Origin: Streptomyces sp. NRRL B-3428 | Lineage (GTDB): Bacteria > Actinomycetota > Actinomycetes > Streptomycetales > Streptomycetaceae | DNA length: 64,000 bases | Assembly: GCA_000721375.1 (NCBI GenBank) | Contig: JOGW01000002.1 | Span: forward strand, 248,001 to 312,000 | Direction of reading: 5' to 3' | Shown here: positions 47,566-59,379 of the stretch, piece by piece | Position numbering within the stretch: position 1 is the first letter of the stretch | Layout of the letters: every line of letters begins with the position of its first letter | The notes under the pieces: generated by a model | Databases searched by the model: none | The model's input: the letters and a program-made list of their open reading frames with translations, nothing else | Told to the model about the DNA's origin: nothing | Position numbers and translations under genes: made by a program

Positions 47566-50280
47566 TCAGTGCGCCGCCGACTCCCAGTCCGCGCCCACGC
47601 CCACCGAGACGTCCAGCGGTGCGCGCAGGCTGACCGCCGAGGACATCTCGCGGCGGACGAGTTCCTCGACCTGCTCGCGTTCGCCCGGGGCGATCTCCAG
47701 GACGACTTCGTCGTGGACCTGGAGCAGCAGGCGGGAGGTGAGCTGCTCGGCCTGGAGGGCCTTGTCGACGTTGAGCATCGCGATCTTGACGATGTCCGCG
47801 GCCGTGCCCTGGATCGGGGCATTGAGCGCCATCCGCTCGGCGGCCTCGCGGCGCTGGCGGTTGTCGCTGTTGAGGTCGGGCAGATAGCGGCGGCGGCCCA
47901 GCATCGTGGCCGTGTAACCGGTCGCGCGAGCCTCGTCGACCGCCCGGCGCAGATAGTCGCGTACGCCGCCGAAGCGCTCGAAGTAGGTGTCCATCAGGGC
48001 CCGGGCCTCGCCCGCCTCGATGTTCAGCTGCTGCGAGAGACCGAAGGCCGAGAGGCCGTAGGCCAGGCCGTACGACATGGCCTTGATCTTGCGGCGCATC
48101 TCCGCGTCGACATCCGCCTTGGCCACGGAGAAGACCTGCGAGGCCACGGTGGTGTGCAGGTCCTCGCCGGAGGTGAAGGCCTCGATGAGGCCCTCGTCCT
48201 CGGAGAGGTGGGCCATGACGCGGAGCTCGATCTGGCTGTAGTCGGCCGTCATCAGCGACTCGTAGCCCTCGCCGACGACGAAGCCGCGGCGGATCGCGCG
48301 GCCCTCGTCGGTGCGCACGGGCACGTTCTGCAGGTTCGGCTCCGTGGAGGAGAGCCGGCCCGTCGCGGCGACGGTCTGGCTGAACGTGGTGTGGATCCGG
48401 CCGTCCGCGGCGATCGTCTTGATCAGGCCTTCGACCGTGACGCGCAGCTTCGCCTGCTCGCGGTGGCGCAGCATGATGACCGGCAGTTCGTTGTCCGTCT
48501 GCGAGGCCAGCCACGCGAGGGCGTCGGCGTCCGTGGTGTAGCCGGTCTTGGTCTTCTTGGTCTTGGGCAGACCGAGCTCGGCGAAGAGGACTTCCTGGAG
48601 CTGCTTGGGCGAGCCGAGGTTGAACTCGTGGCCCGCGGCGGCGTGCGCTTCCTTGACCGCCTGCTGCACGGCGCCCGCGAACTGCTGCTCCATCGCTTCG
48701 AGATGGGGGCGGTCGGCGGCGATGCCGGACCGCTCCATCCGGGCCAGGAGGATCGACGTCGGCAACTCGACGTCCGTGAGGAGCTCGGTCGCGCCGGCCT
48801 CCTTGAGCTTCTCCTCGAAGGCCGTACCCAGGTCGAGGATGGTGCGCGCCTGGTGCATCAGCGCCTCGGCCTCGGCACTGTCGTCCGCGCCGAACGCCAG
48901 CTGGCCCTCCGCCGCGGAGGCGGGGGCGAGCTCACGGCCGAGGTATTCGAGGGAGAGCGCGTCGAGCGCGAAGGAGCGGCGGCCCGGCTTCACCAGATAC
49001 GCGGCGAGCGCGCTGTCCATGGTGATGCCCTCGACGCTCCAGCCGTGCTCGGCGAAGACCCGCAGCACGTTCTTCGCGTTGTGCAGGACCTTGGGCTTGT
49101 CGGCGTCCGCGAGCCACTTCGCGAAGGCCTTCTCGTCGGCCTCGTCCAGCTGGGACGGGTCGAACCAGGCGGCCGCGCCGTCGGCGCAGGCCAGGGCCAC
49201 CTCGGCGACCGAGCCGGTACCGAGCGCCCACGAGTCGACCGTCGCGAGCCCCAGGATCCGCTGCGCGTGCTCGTCGAGCCACGGCTTCAGCTCGCCCGTG
49301 GACAGGACCGAGCCGTCCACCTCGACGCCGGGCTCGGCCGGGGTCTCCTCGGCCTCCTCGGAGCCCGGGTCCACGGCCAGCAGCCGCTCGCGCAGCGACG
49401 GGTTACGGATCTCCAGGGTGTCGAGCACCATGGCCATCGCCTTGCGGTCGTACGGACGGCGCTCCAACTCCGTGGCGGACTTGGGCAGTTCGACGTCGCG
49501 GACCATCTCGGTGAGCCGGCGGTTGGTCTTCACCGCTTCGAGGTGCTCGCGCAGGTTGGCGCCCGCCTTGCCCTTGACCTCGTCGACGCGCTCGACGAGC
49601 TCGGCGAAGGAGCCGAACTGGTTGATCCACTTCGCGGCGGTCTTCTCGCCGACGCCGGGGATGCCGGGCAGGTTGTCGGACGGGTCGCCGCGCAGGGCCG
49701 CGAAGTCCGGGTACTGGGAGGGCGTGAGCCCGTACTTCTCGTGGACCTTCTCCGGCGTGAAGCGGGTGAGCTCGGAGACGCCCTTGGTGGGGTAGAGCAC
49801 CGTGGTGTTCTCGGTGACCAGCTGGAACGAGTCGCGGTCGCCGGTGACGATCAGGACGTCGAAGCCCGCGGCCTCGGCCTGGGTGGCGAGGGTGGCGATG
49901 ATGTCGTCGGCCTCGAAGCCGTCCACCGCGAACCGGTCGGCGTTCATCGTGTCGAGGAGCTCGCCGATCAGCTCGACCTGCCCCTTGAACTCGTCGGGGG
50001 TCTTCGACCTGTTCGCCTTGTACTCGGGGAACTCCGACGAGCGCCATGTCTTGCGCGAGACGTCGAAGGCGACCGCGAAGTGCGTGGGCGCCTCGTCGCG
50101 CAGCGTGTTCGCCAGCATCGACGCGAAGCCGTAGATCGCGTTGGTGGGCTGGCCGGTCGCCGTCGTGAAGTTCTCCGCGGGCAGCGCGAAGAACGCCCGG
50201 TAGGCGAGCGAGTGCCCGTCCATCAGCATCAGGCGCGGTCGGGTCTCGGATTTCGCGGTGTTCGTCGTCTTCTCTGCCAC
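47566..50280 (-). CDS. polA: DNA polymerase I, 904 aa
   Basis: Repair and Okazaki-fragment polymerase. The N-terminal 5'-3' exonuclease domain (about 1-310) has LMLMDGHSLAYRAFFAL, GFEADDIIATLA, VTGDRDSFQLV and DPSDNLPGIPGVGEKTAAKW. The middle domain (about 320-500) is a 3'-5' exonuclease fold in which the first metal motif (DxE) is not visible, so proofreading is probably lost as in Taq. The polymerase domain has TADYSQIELRVMAHLS, AMSYGLAYGLSAFGLSQQL (fingers) and LLLQVHDEVVLEI (palm). The start is GTG at 50280 with GGGAGG upstream. Divergent from the molybdopterin oxidoreductase. Confidence 0.97.
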   Translation of the reverse strand: MAEKTTNTAKSETRPRLMLMDGHSLAYRAFFALPAENFTTATGQPTNAIYGFASMLANTLRDEAPTHFAVAFDVSRKTWRSSEFPEYKANRSKTPDEFKGQVELIGELLDTMNADRFAVDGFEADDIIATLATQAEAAGFDVLIVTGDRDSFQLVTENTTVLYPTKGVSELTRFTPEKVHEKYGLTPSQYPDFAALRGDPSDNLPGIPGVGEKTAAKWINQFGSFAELVERVDEVKGKAGANLREHLEAVKTNRRLTEMVRDVELPKSATELERRPYDRKAMAMVLDTLEIRNPSLRERLLAVDPGSEEAEETPAEPGVEVDGSVLSTGELKPWLDEHAQRILGLATVDSWALGTGSVAEVALACADGAAAWFDPSQLDEADEKAFAKWLADADKPKVLHNAKNVLRVFAEHGWSVEGITMDSALAAYLVKPGRRSFALDALSLEYLGRELAPASAAEGQLAFGADDSAEAEALMHQARTILDLGTAFEEKLKEAGATELLTDVELPTSILLARMERSGIAADRPHLEAMEQQFAGAVQQAVKEAHAAAGHEFNLGSPKQLQEVLFAELGLPKTKKTKTGYTTDADALAWLASQTDNELPVIMLRHREQAKLRVTVEGLIKTIAADGRIHTTFSQTVAATGRLSSTEPNLQNVPVRTDEGRAIRRGFVVGEGYESLMTADYSQIELRVMAHLSEDEGLIEAFTSGEDLHTTVASQVFSVAKADVDAEMRRKIKAMSYGLAYGLSAFGLSQQLNIEAGEARALMDTYFERFGGVRDYLRRAVDEARATGYTATMLGRRRYLPDLNSDNRQRREAAERMALNAPIQGTAADIVKIAMLNVDKALQAEQLTSRLLLQVHDEVVLEIAPGEREQVEELVRREMSSAVSLRAPLDVSVGVGADWESAAH

Positions 50281-50459
50281 GCGTCCGATCCTCCCACGCC
50301 CCACTGACACTCCGGCCCGCACCGGCTTACACGTCCGCGTGATCATGGGAGTGCTCGTGGCAGCGGACGCCTGCCGCCCGACCGTGAGCCGGGCCACGTC
50401 CGCGTGGCAGGATCGACGGTGCGGATACCCGTACGAGCAAGTCCTGAAGGAGAACGGCC

Positions 50460-52730
<2,271 letters not shown>

Positions 52731-52848
52731 TCAGGGGCGCGGGGAACTGCGGCGAACCGTGACCGCCGTCACACCACTCGCCTAAGCGAACGCTCAGTCA
52801 CCCTGGTAAGAAGACAGTGGCACCGTACGGACCAGAACTGGAGCACCC

Positions 52849-53331
52849 ATGGGCGAGAAGAGCACCGTCAAGTTCCCGCAGGAAGTCATCGACGAGTACG
52901 CGGCACTCGGCGTGGATCTGCCCGCCCTGTTCTCGGCCGGCGACCTCGGCAGGCGCATGGGTGTGGAGATCAAGGAGGCCGCCGCCGACCGCGTCGTGGG
53001 CACCATGCCGGTCGAGGGCAACACCCAGCCGTACGGCCTGCTGCACGGCGGCGCCTCCGCGGTGCTCGCCGAAACACTCGGCTCGGTCGGCGCGATGATG
53101 CACGGCGGCACCAGCAAGATCGCCGTCGGCGTCGACCTCAACTGCACACACCACCGCGGGGCACGCTCGGGCCTGGTCACCGGGGTGGCGACGCCGGTGC
53201 ACCGGGGGCGCTCCACGGCCACGTACGAGATCGTCATCACCGACGACCAGGACCGCCGGGTGTGCACGGCGCGTCTGACGTGTCTGCTGCGCGACGTGAA
53301 CCCGAGCGACGAGGCGCGGGTGCGCGACTGA
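52849..53331 (+). CDS. hotdog-fold acyl-CoA thioesterase (PaaI-like), 160 aa
   Basis: A PaaI-type hotdog enzyme that hydrolyses acyl- or aryl-CoA. The central helix LLHGGASAVLAETLGSVGAMMH carries the catalytic Glu, preceded by GTMPVEGNTQPYG and followed by VGVDLNCTHHRGARSGLVTGVATPVHRGRSTATYEIVITDDQ. The first 25 residues are a short helical extension. The ATG at 52849 follows GGAG with 7-bp spacing. A terminator follows. It lies 118 bp after the molybdopterin oxidoreductase and is probably a separate unit. Confidence 0.9.
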   Translation: MGEKSTVKFPQEVIDEYAALGVDLPALFSAGDLGRRMGVEIKEAAADRVVGTMPVEGNTQPYGLLHGGASAVLAETLGSVGAMMHGGTSKIAVGVDLNCTHHRGARSGLVTGVATPVHRGRSTATYEIVITDDQDRRVCTARLTCLLRDVNPSDEARVRD

Positions 53332-53354
53332 CCCGCCCGTCCCCCAACTCGCCC

Positions 53355-53387
53355 GAGGGGCACTCCGGTTGACCCGGGGTGCCCCTC
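53355..53387 (+). terminator. hairpin terminator after the thioesterase gene
   Basis: GAGGGGCAC (53355-53363) pairs with GTGCCCCTC (53379-53387), 9 bp perfect, with a partial CCGG/CCGG inner stem. It lies 24 bp after the stop. Confidence 0.7.
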
Positions 53388-53589
53388 ACGTGTGTGCGCC
53401 ACCCCGGCGCCGTACGCACCCGCCGCCGATGCGCGAGGGGCTGCCCGAACGGCGCTCACGGGGCACCTGGCTGACGGTGAGTGACCGGCGAGGGCGCCGC
53501 CCGGCAGGCGGCCTCCAGGACCAGAGTTGCCCACCCTTGGCGCGCACGACCCTTGTTGGCTGCACCTATCTCGCACTAGCGTCGTGACC

Positions 53590-54033
53590 ATGAGGCCCGC
53601 CGCCCCACGCCGAGCAATCCTCGCCCTGGCGGCCGCCTGCGCCTTCGCGACGCCCCTGACCGGGTGTTCGGGCACGGCCGACGACCGGTCAGGACCCAGC
53701 CCGTCCCCGCGCACGAGCTCCGATACGGAGATCTGTATCGCGCTGGTCGGTTACTGGTCGAAAGAGGTCTTTCTCGAACGACCCACCTCAGGGCGGGACT
53801 TCATGCAGAAAGGCCTGTCCAACGGACAGAACGAGATCCTGCTCGGTGCCGTCGAAGCAGCACAGAAAGAACGCAAACAGTCCGATACGGACGCCGCGTT
53901 GAAGGTCATCGACAAGCAGGTGAAAAAGGGGTGCGAGGAGCGATATCGGAAAGGAAAGCCGACCGAAGGCATCTGGCGCGACCCGAGCTCGTCGCCGCCC
54001 GCGCACACCGAATCGGCATCGCCCTCACCCTGA
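53590..54033 (+). CDS. small secreted lipoprotein of unknown function, 147 aa
   Basis: A lipoprotein signal with lipobox LTGC (Cys after ALAAACAFATPLTGC), then a Ser/Pro-rich linker, a helical domain (EICIALVGYWSKEVFLERPTSGRDFMQKGLSNGQNEILLGAVEAAQKERKQSDTDAALKVIDKQVKKGCEERY) and a Ser/Pro tail. Two Cys (in EICIA and KKGCEE) could form a disulfide. I do not recognise a family. The ATG at 53590 (GTG at 53584 in frame). It lies alone upstream of the long liv promoter region. Confidence 0.65.
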   Translation: MRPAAPRRAILALAAACAFATPLTGCSGTADDRSGPSPSPRTSSDTEICIALVGYWSKEVFLERPTSGRDFMQKGLSNGQNEILLGAVEAAQKERKQSDTDAALKVIDKQVKKGCEERYRKGKPTEGIWRDPSSSPPAHTESASPSP

Positions 54034-54441
54034 GTAATCACCGCACCGGCCGCGAACACATTCCGTTCCCGCCGGTAATCGATCACCGGGTTTTCCGGAA
54101 TCCCTTATTCAGCCTGGATGATTCCCTCGGCCTGTCAGGAGCAAGATCGCCCCAAGCACCTTAGCGGAACAGCAACTTCTCAGTATGTGGTCACCCGTAA
54201 CAGTGCCAAGAAGTCCGTTTAGCCCGCACTGCACCTTCGGGAATTCGACGCTCATAACAAGAGAGTCACATCCTGCCCTTCCCTGGTCCCCAGGCCCGTC
54301 ACCTGCGCTTAGAGTCACGGCCAGTCACCGCGCCGCCGGGCGCTAACTGAAATGCACCACATTGCTCCGCCCCCAGTACGGCCCGGCGATCAGTACGGCC
54401 CCCTCACGTCGAGGCAGCCGGCGCCAGGGAAAGGACCCATC
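54034..54441. promoter_or_regulatory. promoter region of the liv operon
   Basis: About 400 bp without a gene, lower in G+C than its surroundings. It has a -10-like TAGAGT at 54310-54315; a matching -35 box is not clear. Short dyads (for example CCCTGG/CCAGG near 54280-54295) may be operators. A long control region fits an operon responding to amino-acid supply. Confidence 0.45.
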
Positions 54442-55665
54442 GTGCGTAAGCGTTCCTTGCTCATACTCACTTCGGTGTTGACCACCGGAGCACTCACCCT
54501 CTCTGCCTGTGGTTCGCGCGACGATGACAAGAACACGGGCGGTGAGAAGACCAAGGTCATCATCGGCGTCGACTCGCCCACCTCGGGCGACCTGTCGGCC
54601 CTGGGTCTCGGCATCAAGAACTCCGCCGACCTCGCGGCCAAGACCGCGAACAAGAAGGAGTACGTCAAGGGCATCGAGTTCGAGATCCAGGCCCTCGACG
54701 ACCAGGCCCAGCCGAACATCGGCCAGCAGAACGCGGCCAAGTTCATCGGCAACAAGGACGTCGTCGGCGTCGTCGGCCCGCTGAACTCCAGCGTCTCGCA
54801 GTCGATGCAGAAGCCGTTCAACGACGCCGGCCTCACCCAGGTCTCCCCGGCCAACACCGGTACGGAGCTGACCCAGGGCGACGGCTGGAAGACCGGCGAC
54901 AGCCAGCGTCAGTTCAAGACGTTCTTCCGTACCGCGACCACGGACGAGATCCAGGGCGCGTTCGCCGCGAACTACCTGTTCAACACGGCGAAGATCAAGA
55001 ACGTCTACCTGATCGACGACCAGAAGACCTACGGCGCCGGTCTCGCCGCGTCCTTCAAGGACACCTACACGAAGCTCGGCGGCAAGATCGTGGGCACCGA
55101 CCACGTCAACCCCGAGGACCGTGACTTCAACGCCGTCGTCACGCAGGTCAAGAAGACCGGCGCCGACGCGGTCTACTACGGCGGCGAGTACCCGGCCGCC
55201 GGTCCGCTGAGCCAGCAGCTCAAGGACGCCGGCAACAAGATCCCGCTCATGGGCGGCGACGGCATCTACTCCGGCGACTTCATCAAGCTCAACAAGAAGG
55301 CCGAGGGTGACCTCGCGACCTCCGTGGGCAAGCCGGTCGAGCAGCTCGACTCCGCCAAGCAGTTCATCGCGGACTACAAGGCGGCCGGCTACAAGGACGC
55401 CTACGAGGCGTACGGCGGCTCCACCTACGACGCCACCTGGGCGATCATCGAGGCCGTGAAGCTCGCGGTCGAGGGCAACGACGGCAAGCTCCCCGACGAC
55501 GCCCGCGCCAAGGTCCTCGAGGCCATGGCCAAGGTCAAGTTCGCCGGCGTCACCGGTGACGTGTCCTTCGACGAGTTCGGTGACACCACCAACACCATGA
55601 TGACCGCCTACCAGGTCGAAAAGGGTGCCTGGGCCCCGAAGTTCAGTGAGGCAGTCAAGCCGTAA
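54442..55665 (+). CDS. livK: branched-chain amino-acid ABC transporter, substrate-binding lipoprotein, 407 aa
   Basis: A type 1 periplasmic-binding-fold lipoprotein that captures leucine, isoleucine or valine. The lipobox is TLSAC (Cys23) after a basic start VRKRS. The mature part has IIGVDSPTSGDLSALGLGIKNSADLAAK, DVVGVVGPLNSSVSQSMQKPF, YLIDDQKTYGAGLAASFKDTY and AYEAYGGSTYDATWAIIEAVK. The GTG at 54442 has AAGGA at 54431-54435. It is the first gene of the operon, separated by 95 bp from livH. Confidence 0.95.
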   Translation: MRKRSLLILTSVLTTGALTLSACGSRDDDKNTGGEKTKVIIGVDSPTSGDLSALGLGIKNSADLAAKTANKKEYVKGIEFEIQALDDQAQPNIGQQNAAKFIGNKDVVGVVGPLNSSVSQSMQKPFNDAGLTQVSPANTGTELTQGDGWKTGDSQRQFKTFFRTATTDEIQGAFAANYLFNTAKIKNVYLIDDQKTYGAGLAASFKDTYTKLGGKIVGTDHVNPEDRDFNAVVTQVKKTGADAVYYGGEYPAAGPLSQQLKDAGNKIPLMGGDGIYSGDFIKLNKKAEGDLATSVGKPVEQLDSAKQFIADYKAAGYKDAYEAYGGSTYDATWAIIEAVKLAVEGNDGKLPDDARAKVLEAMAKVKFAGVTGDVSFDEFGDTTNTMMTAYQVEKGAWAPKFSEAVKP

Positions 55666-55760
55666 CACCGCTGCACCAGCATTGACCCAGACCGCGCGGG
55701 AGCGCCACCAGCGCTCCCGCGCGGCGCCATATCCGAACCACCCCACACGGAGGCCTTGCG

Positions 55761-56687
55761 GTGAACGAACTGCCGCAGCAGCTGGCCAATGGACTCATCC
55801 TCGGCGCGATGTACGGTCTCATCGCCGTCGGGTACACGATGGTCTACGGCATTGTCCAGCTCATCAACTTCGCCCACGGCGAGATATTCATGATCGGGGG
55901 CTTCGGCGCCCTGACGATCCATCTGTGGTTCCCTGACGCGCCCTTGCTCGCGCTCATTCCACTGATGATCGTCTTCGGAGTGGTCTGCTCCGTCGCCGTG
56001 GGCACCGCAGCCGAGCGCTTCGCCTACCGGCCACTGCGCAACGCTCCACGGCTCGCGCCACTGATCACCGCAATCGGCCTCTCCATCCTCCTCCAGCAGG
56101 CCATCTGGAAGTGGTACCCGGACGCGACGAAGGACATCTCCTTCCCGCAGTTCGACGCCGACCCGATTCCCTTCCTCGGCGCCGACATCAAGGTGAACTC
56201 CCTCTTCATCCTGATCGCGGCCCCGCTGTGCATGTTCGGCCTCGGCTTCTTCGTCAACAAGACCCGCTCCGGGCGCGGTATGCAGGCCACCGCCCAGGAC
56301 CCGGACACCGCGAAGCTGATGGGCATCAACACCGACCGCATCATCGTCATGGCCTTCGCCATCGGTGCCGCGTTCGCCGCCATCGCCGCGGTCGGCTACG
56401 GCCTCCACCAGGGCCAGGTCAGCTACCTCATGGGCTTCCTCATGGGGCTCAAGGCCTTCACCGCCGCCGTGCTCGGCGGCATCGGCAACATCTACGGCGC
56501 CATGCTCGGCGGCATCGTCCTCGGCGTCGCCGAGGCCCTCGCCACCGGCTACATGAGCGAAGTGCCCGGCATGGAGCTCTTCGGAGGCGGTGGCTGGAAG
56601 GACGTCTGGGCCTTCGCCCTGCTGATCATCGTCCTGCTCGTGCGGCCCCAGGGCCTGCTCGGCGAACGCGTCGCGGACAGGGCGTGA
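55761..56687 (+). CDS. livH: branched-chain amino-acid ABC transporter permease LivH, 308 aa
   Basis: A membrane permease with about eight helices. Conserved segments are LANGLILGAMYGLIAVGYTMVYGIVQLINFAHGEIFMIGG near the N-terminus and the cytoplasmic EAA-like loop GLHQGQVSYLMGFLMGLKAFTAAVLGGIGNIYGAMLGGIVLGVAEAL. It pairs with LivM. The GTG at 55761 follows GGAGG at 55749-55753. Its TGA is overlapped by the livM GTG (GTGA). Confidence 0.95.
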   Translation: MNELPQQLANGLILGAMYGLIAVGYTMVYGIVQLINFAHGEIFMIGGFGALTIHLWFPDAPLLALIPLMIVFGVVCSVAVGTAAERFAYRPLRNAPRLAPLITAIGLSILLQQAIWKWYPDATKDISFPQFDADPIPFLGADIKVNSLFILIAAPLCMFGLGFFVNKTRSGRGMQATAQDPDTAKLMGINTDRIIVMAFAIGAAFAAIAAVGYGLHQGQVSYLMGFLMGLKAFTAAVLGGIGNIYGAMLGGIVLGVAEALATGYMSEVPGMELFGGGGWKDVWAFALLIIVLLVRPQGLLGERVADRA

Positions 56688-58507
56688 TCACCATGGCCGA
56701 CATCATCACCAAGAACAGCCCGGCCGGAGCCGACAGCGCGGTGCGCCCGCTCGTCTCCCTGCCGGCCGGCGGCGCCCGTCACGTCACCGTCGCGGGATCC
56801 GTCATCGCCCTCGCCGGCACCTTCATGGCGTGGACCTGGACCGGTGCCTTCCCCGGCAACCTGACCGTCACCGGCTACCCCGGCGGACTGCAGGTTCTCG
56901 TCCTCATCGCCGCTGCCCTCACGCTGCTGTTCGCCCTCTCCGGGTACGGCATCCGAGGCCTCAAGTGGCTCACCCCCGGCGGCGCCAACGCGGCCGTCCG
57001 CCTCACCGCGCTCGGCACCCTGGGCACCATCGGCTACAGCATGGGCGCCATCACCGGTGAACTCGGCGGCGTGGTCAACCTCGAACCCGGAGCCTGGGTC
57101 ACCGGAGTCGGCGCACTCGTCGCCGTCGTCGGATCCCTGGCGCTGCCGTACGACGAGCCCTTCCCGGCCGACGAGCAGCACCCCAACGCCTGGGAACGCT
57201 TCCGCCACAGCCTGCACGCGCCGAACCCCAAGAAGGCGCGCGGACTGTCCTCCTGGGCCGAGATCCTGATCATCGTCGTCGGCTTCGCCATCGGCCTGAA
57301 CATCTTCACGTACGGCATCGAGACCGACTACGCCGAACTGTTCATCGGCTTCCTCATCACCCTCGGTTTCTGCTTCTCCGGTGCCGTACGGGCCGGCCTC
57401 ATCGGCCGACTCACCGCACTCACGGCGAAGCACCGCTCCGTGACCCTCGGCGCGGCCTTCGCCGCGGCGATCTGCTTCCCCTTCACCCAGGACAACGACC
57501 ACTTCGCCCTGATCGGGACCAACATCCTGATCTTCGCGACCGTGGCCCTCGGCCTGAACGTCGTCGTGGGGCTCGCGGGCCTCCTCGACCTGGGATATGT
57601 CGCCTTCCTCGGCGTCGGCGCCTACGCGGCCGCCCTCGTCTCCGGCTCCCCCTCATCCCCGTTCGACGTCGAGTTCCCGTTCTGGGCCGCCGTCCTCACC
57701 GGAGCGGGAGCCTCCCTGGTCTTCGGCGTCCTCATCGGCGCCCCGACCCTGCGGCTGCGCGGCGACTACCTCGCCATCGTGACCCTCGGCTTCGGTGAGA
57801 TCTTCCGTATCACCGCGAACAACCTCAACGGTTCCAGCGGTCCGGACATCACCAACGGCGCCCAGGGCATCTCCTCCATCCCCGACCTGGAGATCTTCGG
57901 ATTCGCCTTCGGGGAACCGCATGACATCGCAGGCTTCACCCTTGGCCGCAACGCCAACTACTTCCTGCTGATGCTGCTGTTCACGGCCATCGTGGTCCTG
58001 GTGTTCACCCGTTCCGGCTCGTCCCGTATCGGACGCGCCTGGGTCGCCATCCGCGAGGACGAGACCGCCGCCACCGCCATGGGCATCAACGGCTTCCGCC
58101 TCAAGCTGATCGCCTTCGCCCTCGGCGCCACCCTCGCCGGCCTCGCCGGCACCGTGCAGGCCCACGTCTCGTACTCCGTCACCCCCGACCAGTACGAGTT
58201 CGCCGGCACCGCGCCGCCCAACTCGGCGTTCCTGCTCGCCGCCGTCATCCTCGGCGGTATGGGCACCGTGAGCGGACCGCTCATCGGCGCCGCACTGCTC
58301 TACCTGATCCCCGAGAAGCTCAGCTTCATGGCGGACTACCAGCTGCTCCTCTTCGGCCTCGCCCTGATCGTCCTCATGCGCTTCCGCCCCGAGGGCATCG
58401 TCGCCGACCGCCGCAAGAAGCTGGAGTTCCACGAGGCCGACGAGATCGCCGTACCCGAACAGCGACTGCCCGAAGACGGCGTCAGCGCCACAAAGGCAGG
58501 GGCGTGA
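56684..58507 (+). CDS. livM: branched-chain amino-acid ABC transporter permease LivM with N-terminal extension, 607 aa
   Basis: The C-terminal two thirds (from about residue 270) is the LivM permease: ATVALGLNVVVGLAGLLDLGYVAFLGVGAYAAALVSG, PTLRLRGDYLAIVTLGFGEIFRI, SRIGRAWVAIREDETAATAMGIN and PNSAFLLAAVILGGMGTVSGPLIGA. The first 260 residues are extra: several predicted helices (VAGSVIALAGTFMAWTW, LQVLVLIAAALTLLFAL, AVRLTALGTLGTIGYSMGA, GVGALVAVVGSLALPY) and a cytoplasmic loop. E. coli LivM is 425 residues. The start is GTG at 56684 or ATG at 56693. The stop overlaps livG (GTGA). Confidence 0.94.
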   Translation: MITMADIITKNSPAGADSAVRPLVSLPAGGARHVTVAGSVIALAGTFMAWTWTGAFPGNLTVTGYPGGLQVLVLIAAALTLLFALSGYGIRGLKWLTPGGANAAVRLTALGTLGTIGYSMGAITGELGGVVNLEPGAWVTGVGALVAVVGSLALPYDEPFPADEQHPNAWERFRHSLHAPNPKKARGLSSWAEILIIVVGFAIGLNIFTYGIETDYAELFIGFLITLGFCFSGAVRAGLIGRLTALTAKHRSVTLGAAFAAAICFPFTQDNDHFALIGTNILIFATVALGLNVVVGLAGLLDLGYVAFLGVGAYAAALVSGSPSSPFDVEFPFWAAVLTGAGASLVFGVLIGAPTLRLRGDYLAIVTLGFGEIFRITANNLNGSSGPDITNGAQGISSIPDLEIFGFAFGEPHDIAGFTLGRNANYFLLMLLFTAIVVLVFTRSGSSRIGRAWVAIREDETAATAMGINGFRLKLIAFALGATLAGLAGTVQAHVSYSVTPDQYEFAGTAPPNSAFLLAAVILGGMGTVSGPLIGAALLYLIPEKLSFMADYQLLLFGLALIVLMRFRPEGIVADRRKKLEFHEADEIAVPEQRLPEDGVSATKAGA

Positions 58508-59379
58508 CCACCATGACCAGCAACGGATCCACCCCCGTCCTCGAAGCCAGCGGCGTCACGATGCGCTTCGGCGGTCTCACCGCCGTCCGCAACGTCGACC
58601 TCACCGTCAACTCCGGTGAGATCGTGGGCCTCATCGGCCCCAACGGCGCGGGCAAGACCACCTTCTTCAACTGCCTCACGGGTCTTTACGTCCCCACCGA
58701 GGGCAAGGTCGGCTACAAGGGCACCACGCTGCCCCCCAAGCCGCACCTGGTCACCCAGGCCGGTATCGCCCGTACCTTCCAGAACATCAGGCTCTTCTCC
58801 AACATGACCGTCCTGGAGAACGTCCTCGTCGGACGCCACACCAGGACGAAGGAAGGCCTCTGGTCGGCACTCCTGCGCGGCCCCGGCTTCAAGAAGGCGG
58901 AGAAGGCCTCGCACGAACGGGCCATGGAACTCCTCGAGTTCACCGGCCTGGAGAAGAAGGCGGACCACCTCTCCCGCAACCTCCCGTACGGCGAGCAGCG
59001 CAAGCTCGAAATCGCGCGCGCTCTCGCCAGCGAGCCCGGGCTGCTCCTCCTGGACGAGCCGACCGCCGGTATGAACCCGCAGGAGACCCGCGCCGCGGAA
59101 GAACTCATCTTCGCGATCCGCGACCAGGGCATCGCCGTACTCGTCATCGAGCACGACATGCGGTTCATCTTCAACCTCTGCGACCGCGTCGCCTGTCTCG
59201 TCCAGGGGGAGAAGCTCGTCGAGGGCACCCCCGAGGTCGTCCAGAGCGACGAACGTGTCATCGCCGCCTACCTCGGCACCCCCTTCGAAGGTGCCCCCGG
59301 CGCCGAGGAACTCGCCGAAGTAGAAGCAGCGGAGGCAGCAGCACCCAGCACCGACTCCCGCACGGAGGACGCCCAGTGA
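58504..59379 (+). CDS. livG: branched-chain amino-acid ABC transporter ATP-binding protein LivG, 291 aa
   Basis: One of two ATPases of the transporter. Walker A is IGPNGAGKTTFFNCLTG near residue 45; the signature region is NLPYGEQRKLEIARALAS and Walker B is LLLLDEPTAGMNPQE; the H-loop is LVIEHDM. The GTG at 58504 overlaps the livM stop; an ATG at 58513 with AGGGG upstream is the alternative. The C-terminal 25 residues are an acidic, Ala-rich tail, longer than in E. coli. Overlaps livF by GTGA. Confidence 0.95.
   Translation: MTTMTSNGSTPVLEASGVTMRFGGLTAVRNVDLTVNSGEIVGLIGPNGAGKTTFFNCLTGLYVPTEGKVGYKGTTLPPKPHLVTQAGIARTFQNIRLFSNMTVLENVLVGRHTRTKEGLWSALLRGPGFKKAEKASHERAMELLEFTGLEKKADHLSRNLPYGEQRKLEIARALASEPGLLLLDEPTAGMNPQETRAAEELIFAIRDQGIAVLVIEHDMRFIFNLCDRVACLVQGEKLVEGTPEVVQSDERVIAAYLGTPFEGAPGAEELAEVEAAEAAAPSTDSRTEDAQ

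Noticed and set aside
53755..54164. Plus and minus frames overlapping the lipoprotein gene
   Set aside because: The lipoprotein frame has a convincing lipobox signal; the others have no such signature.
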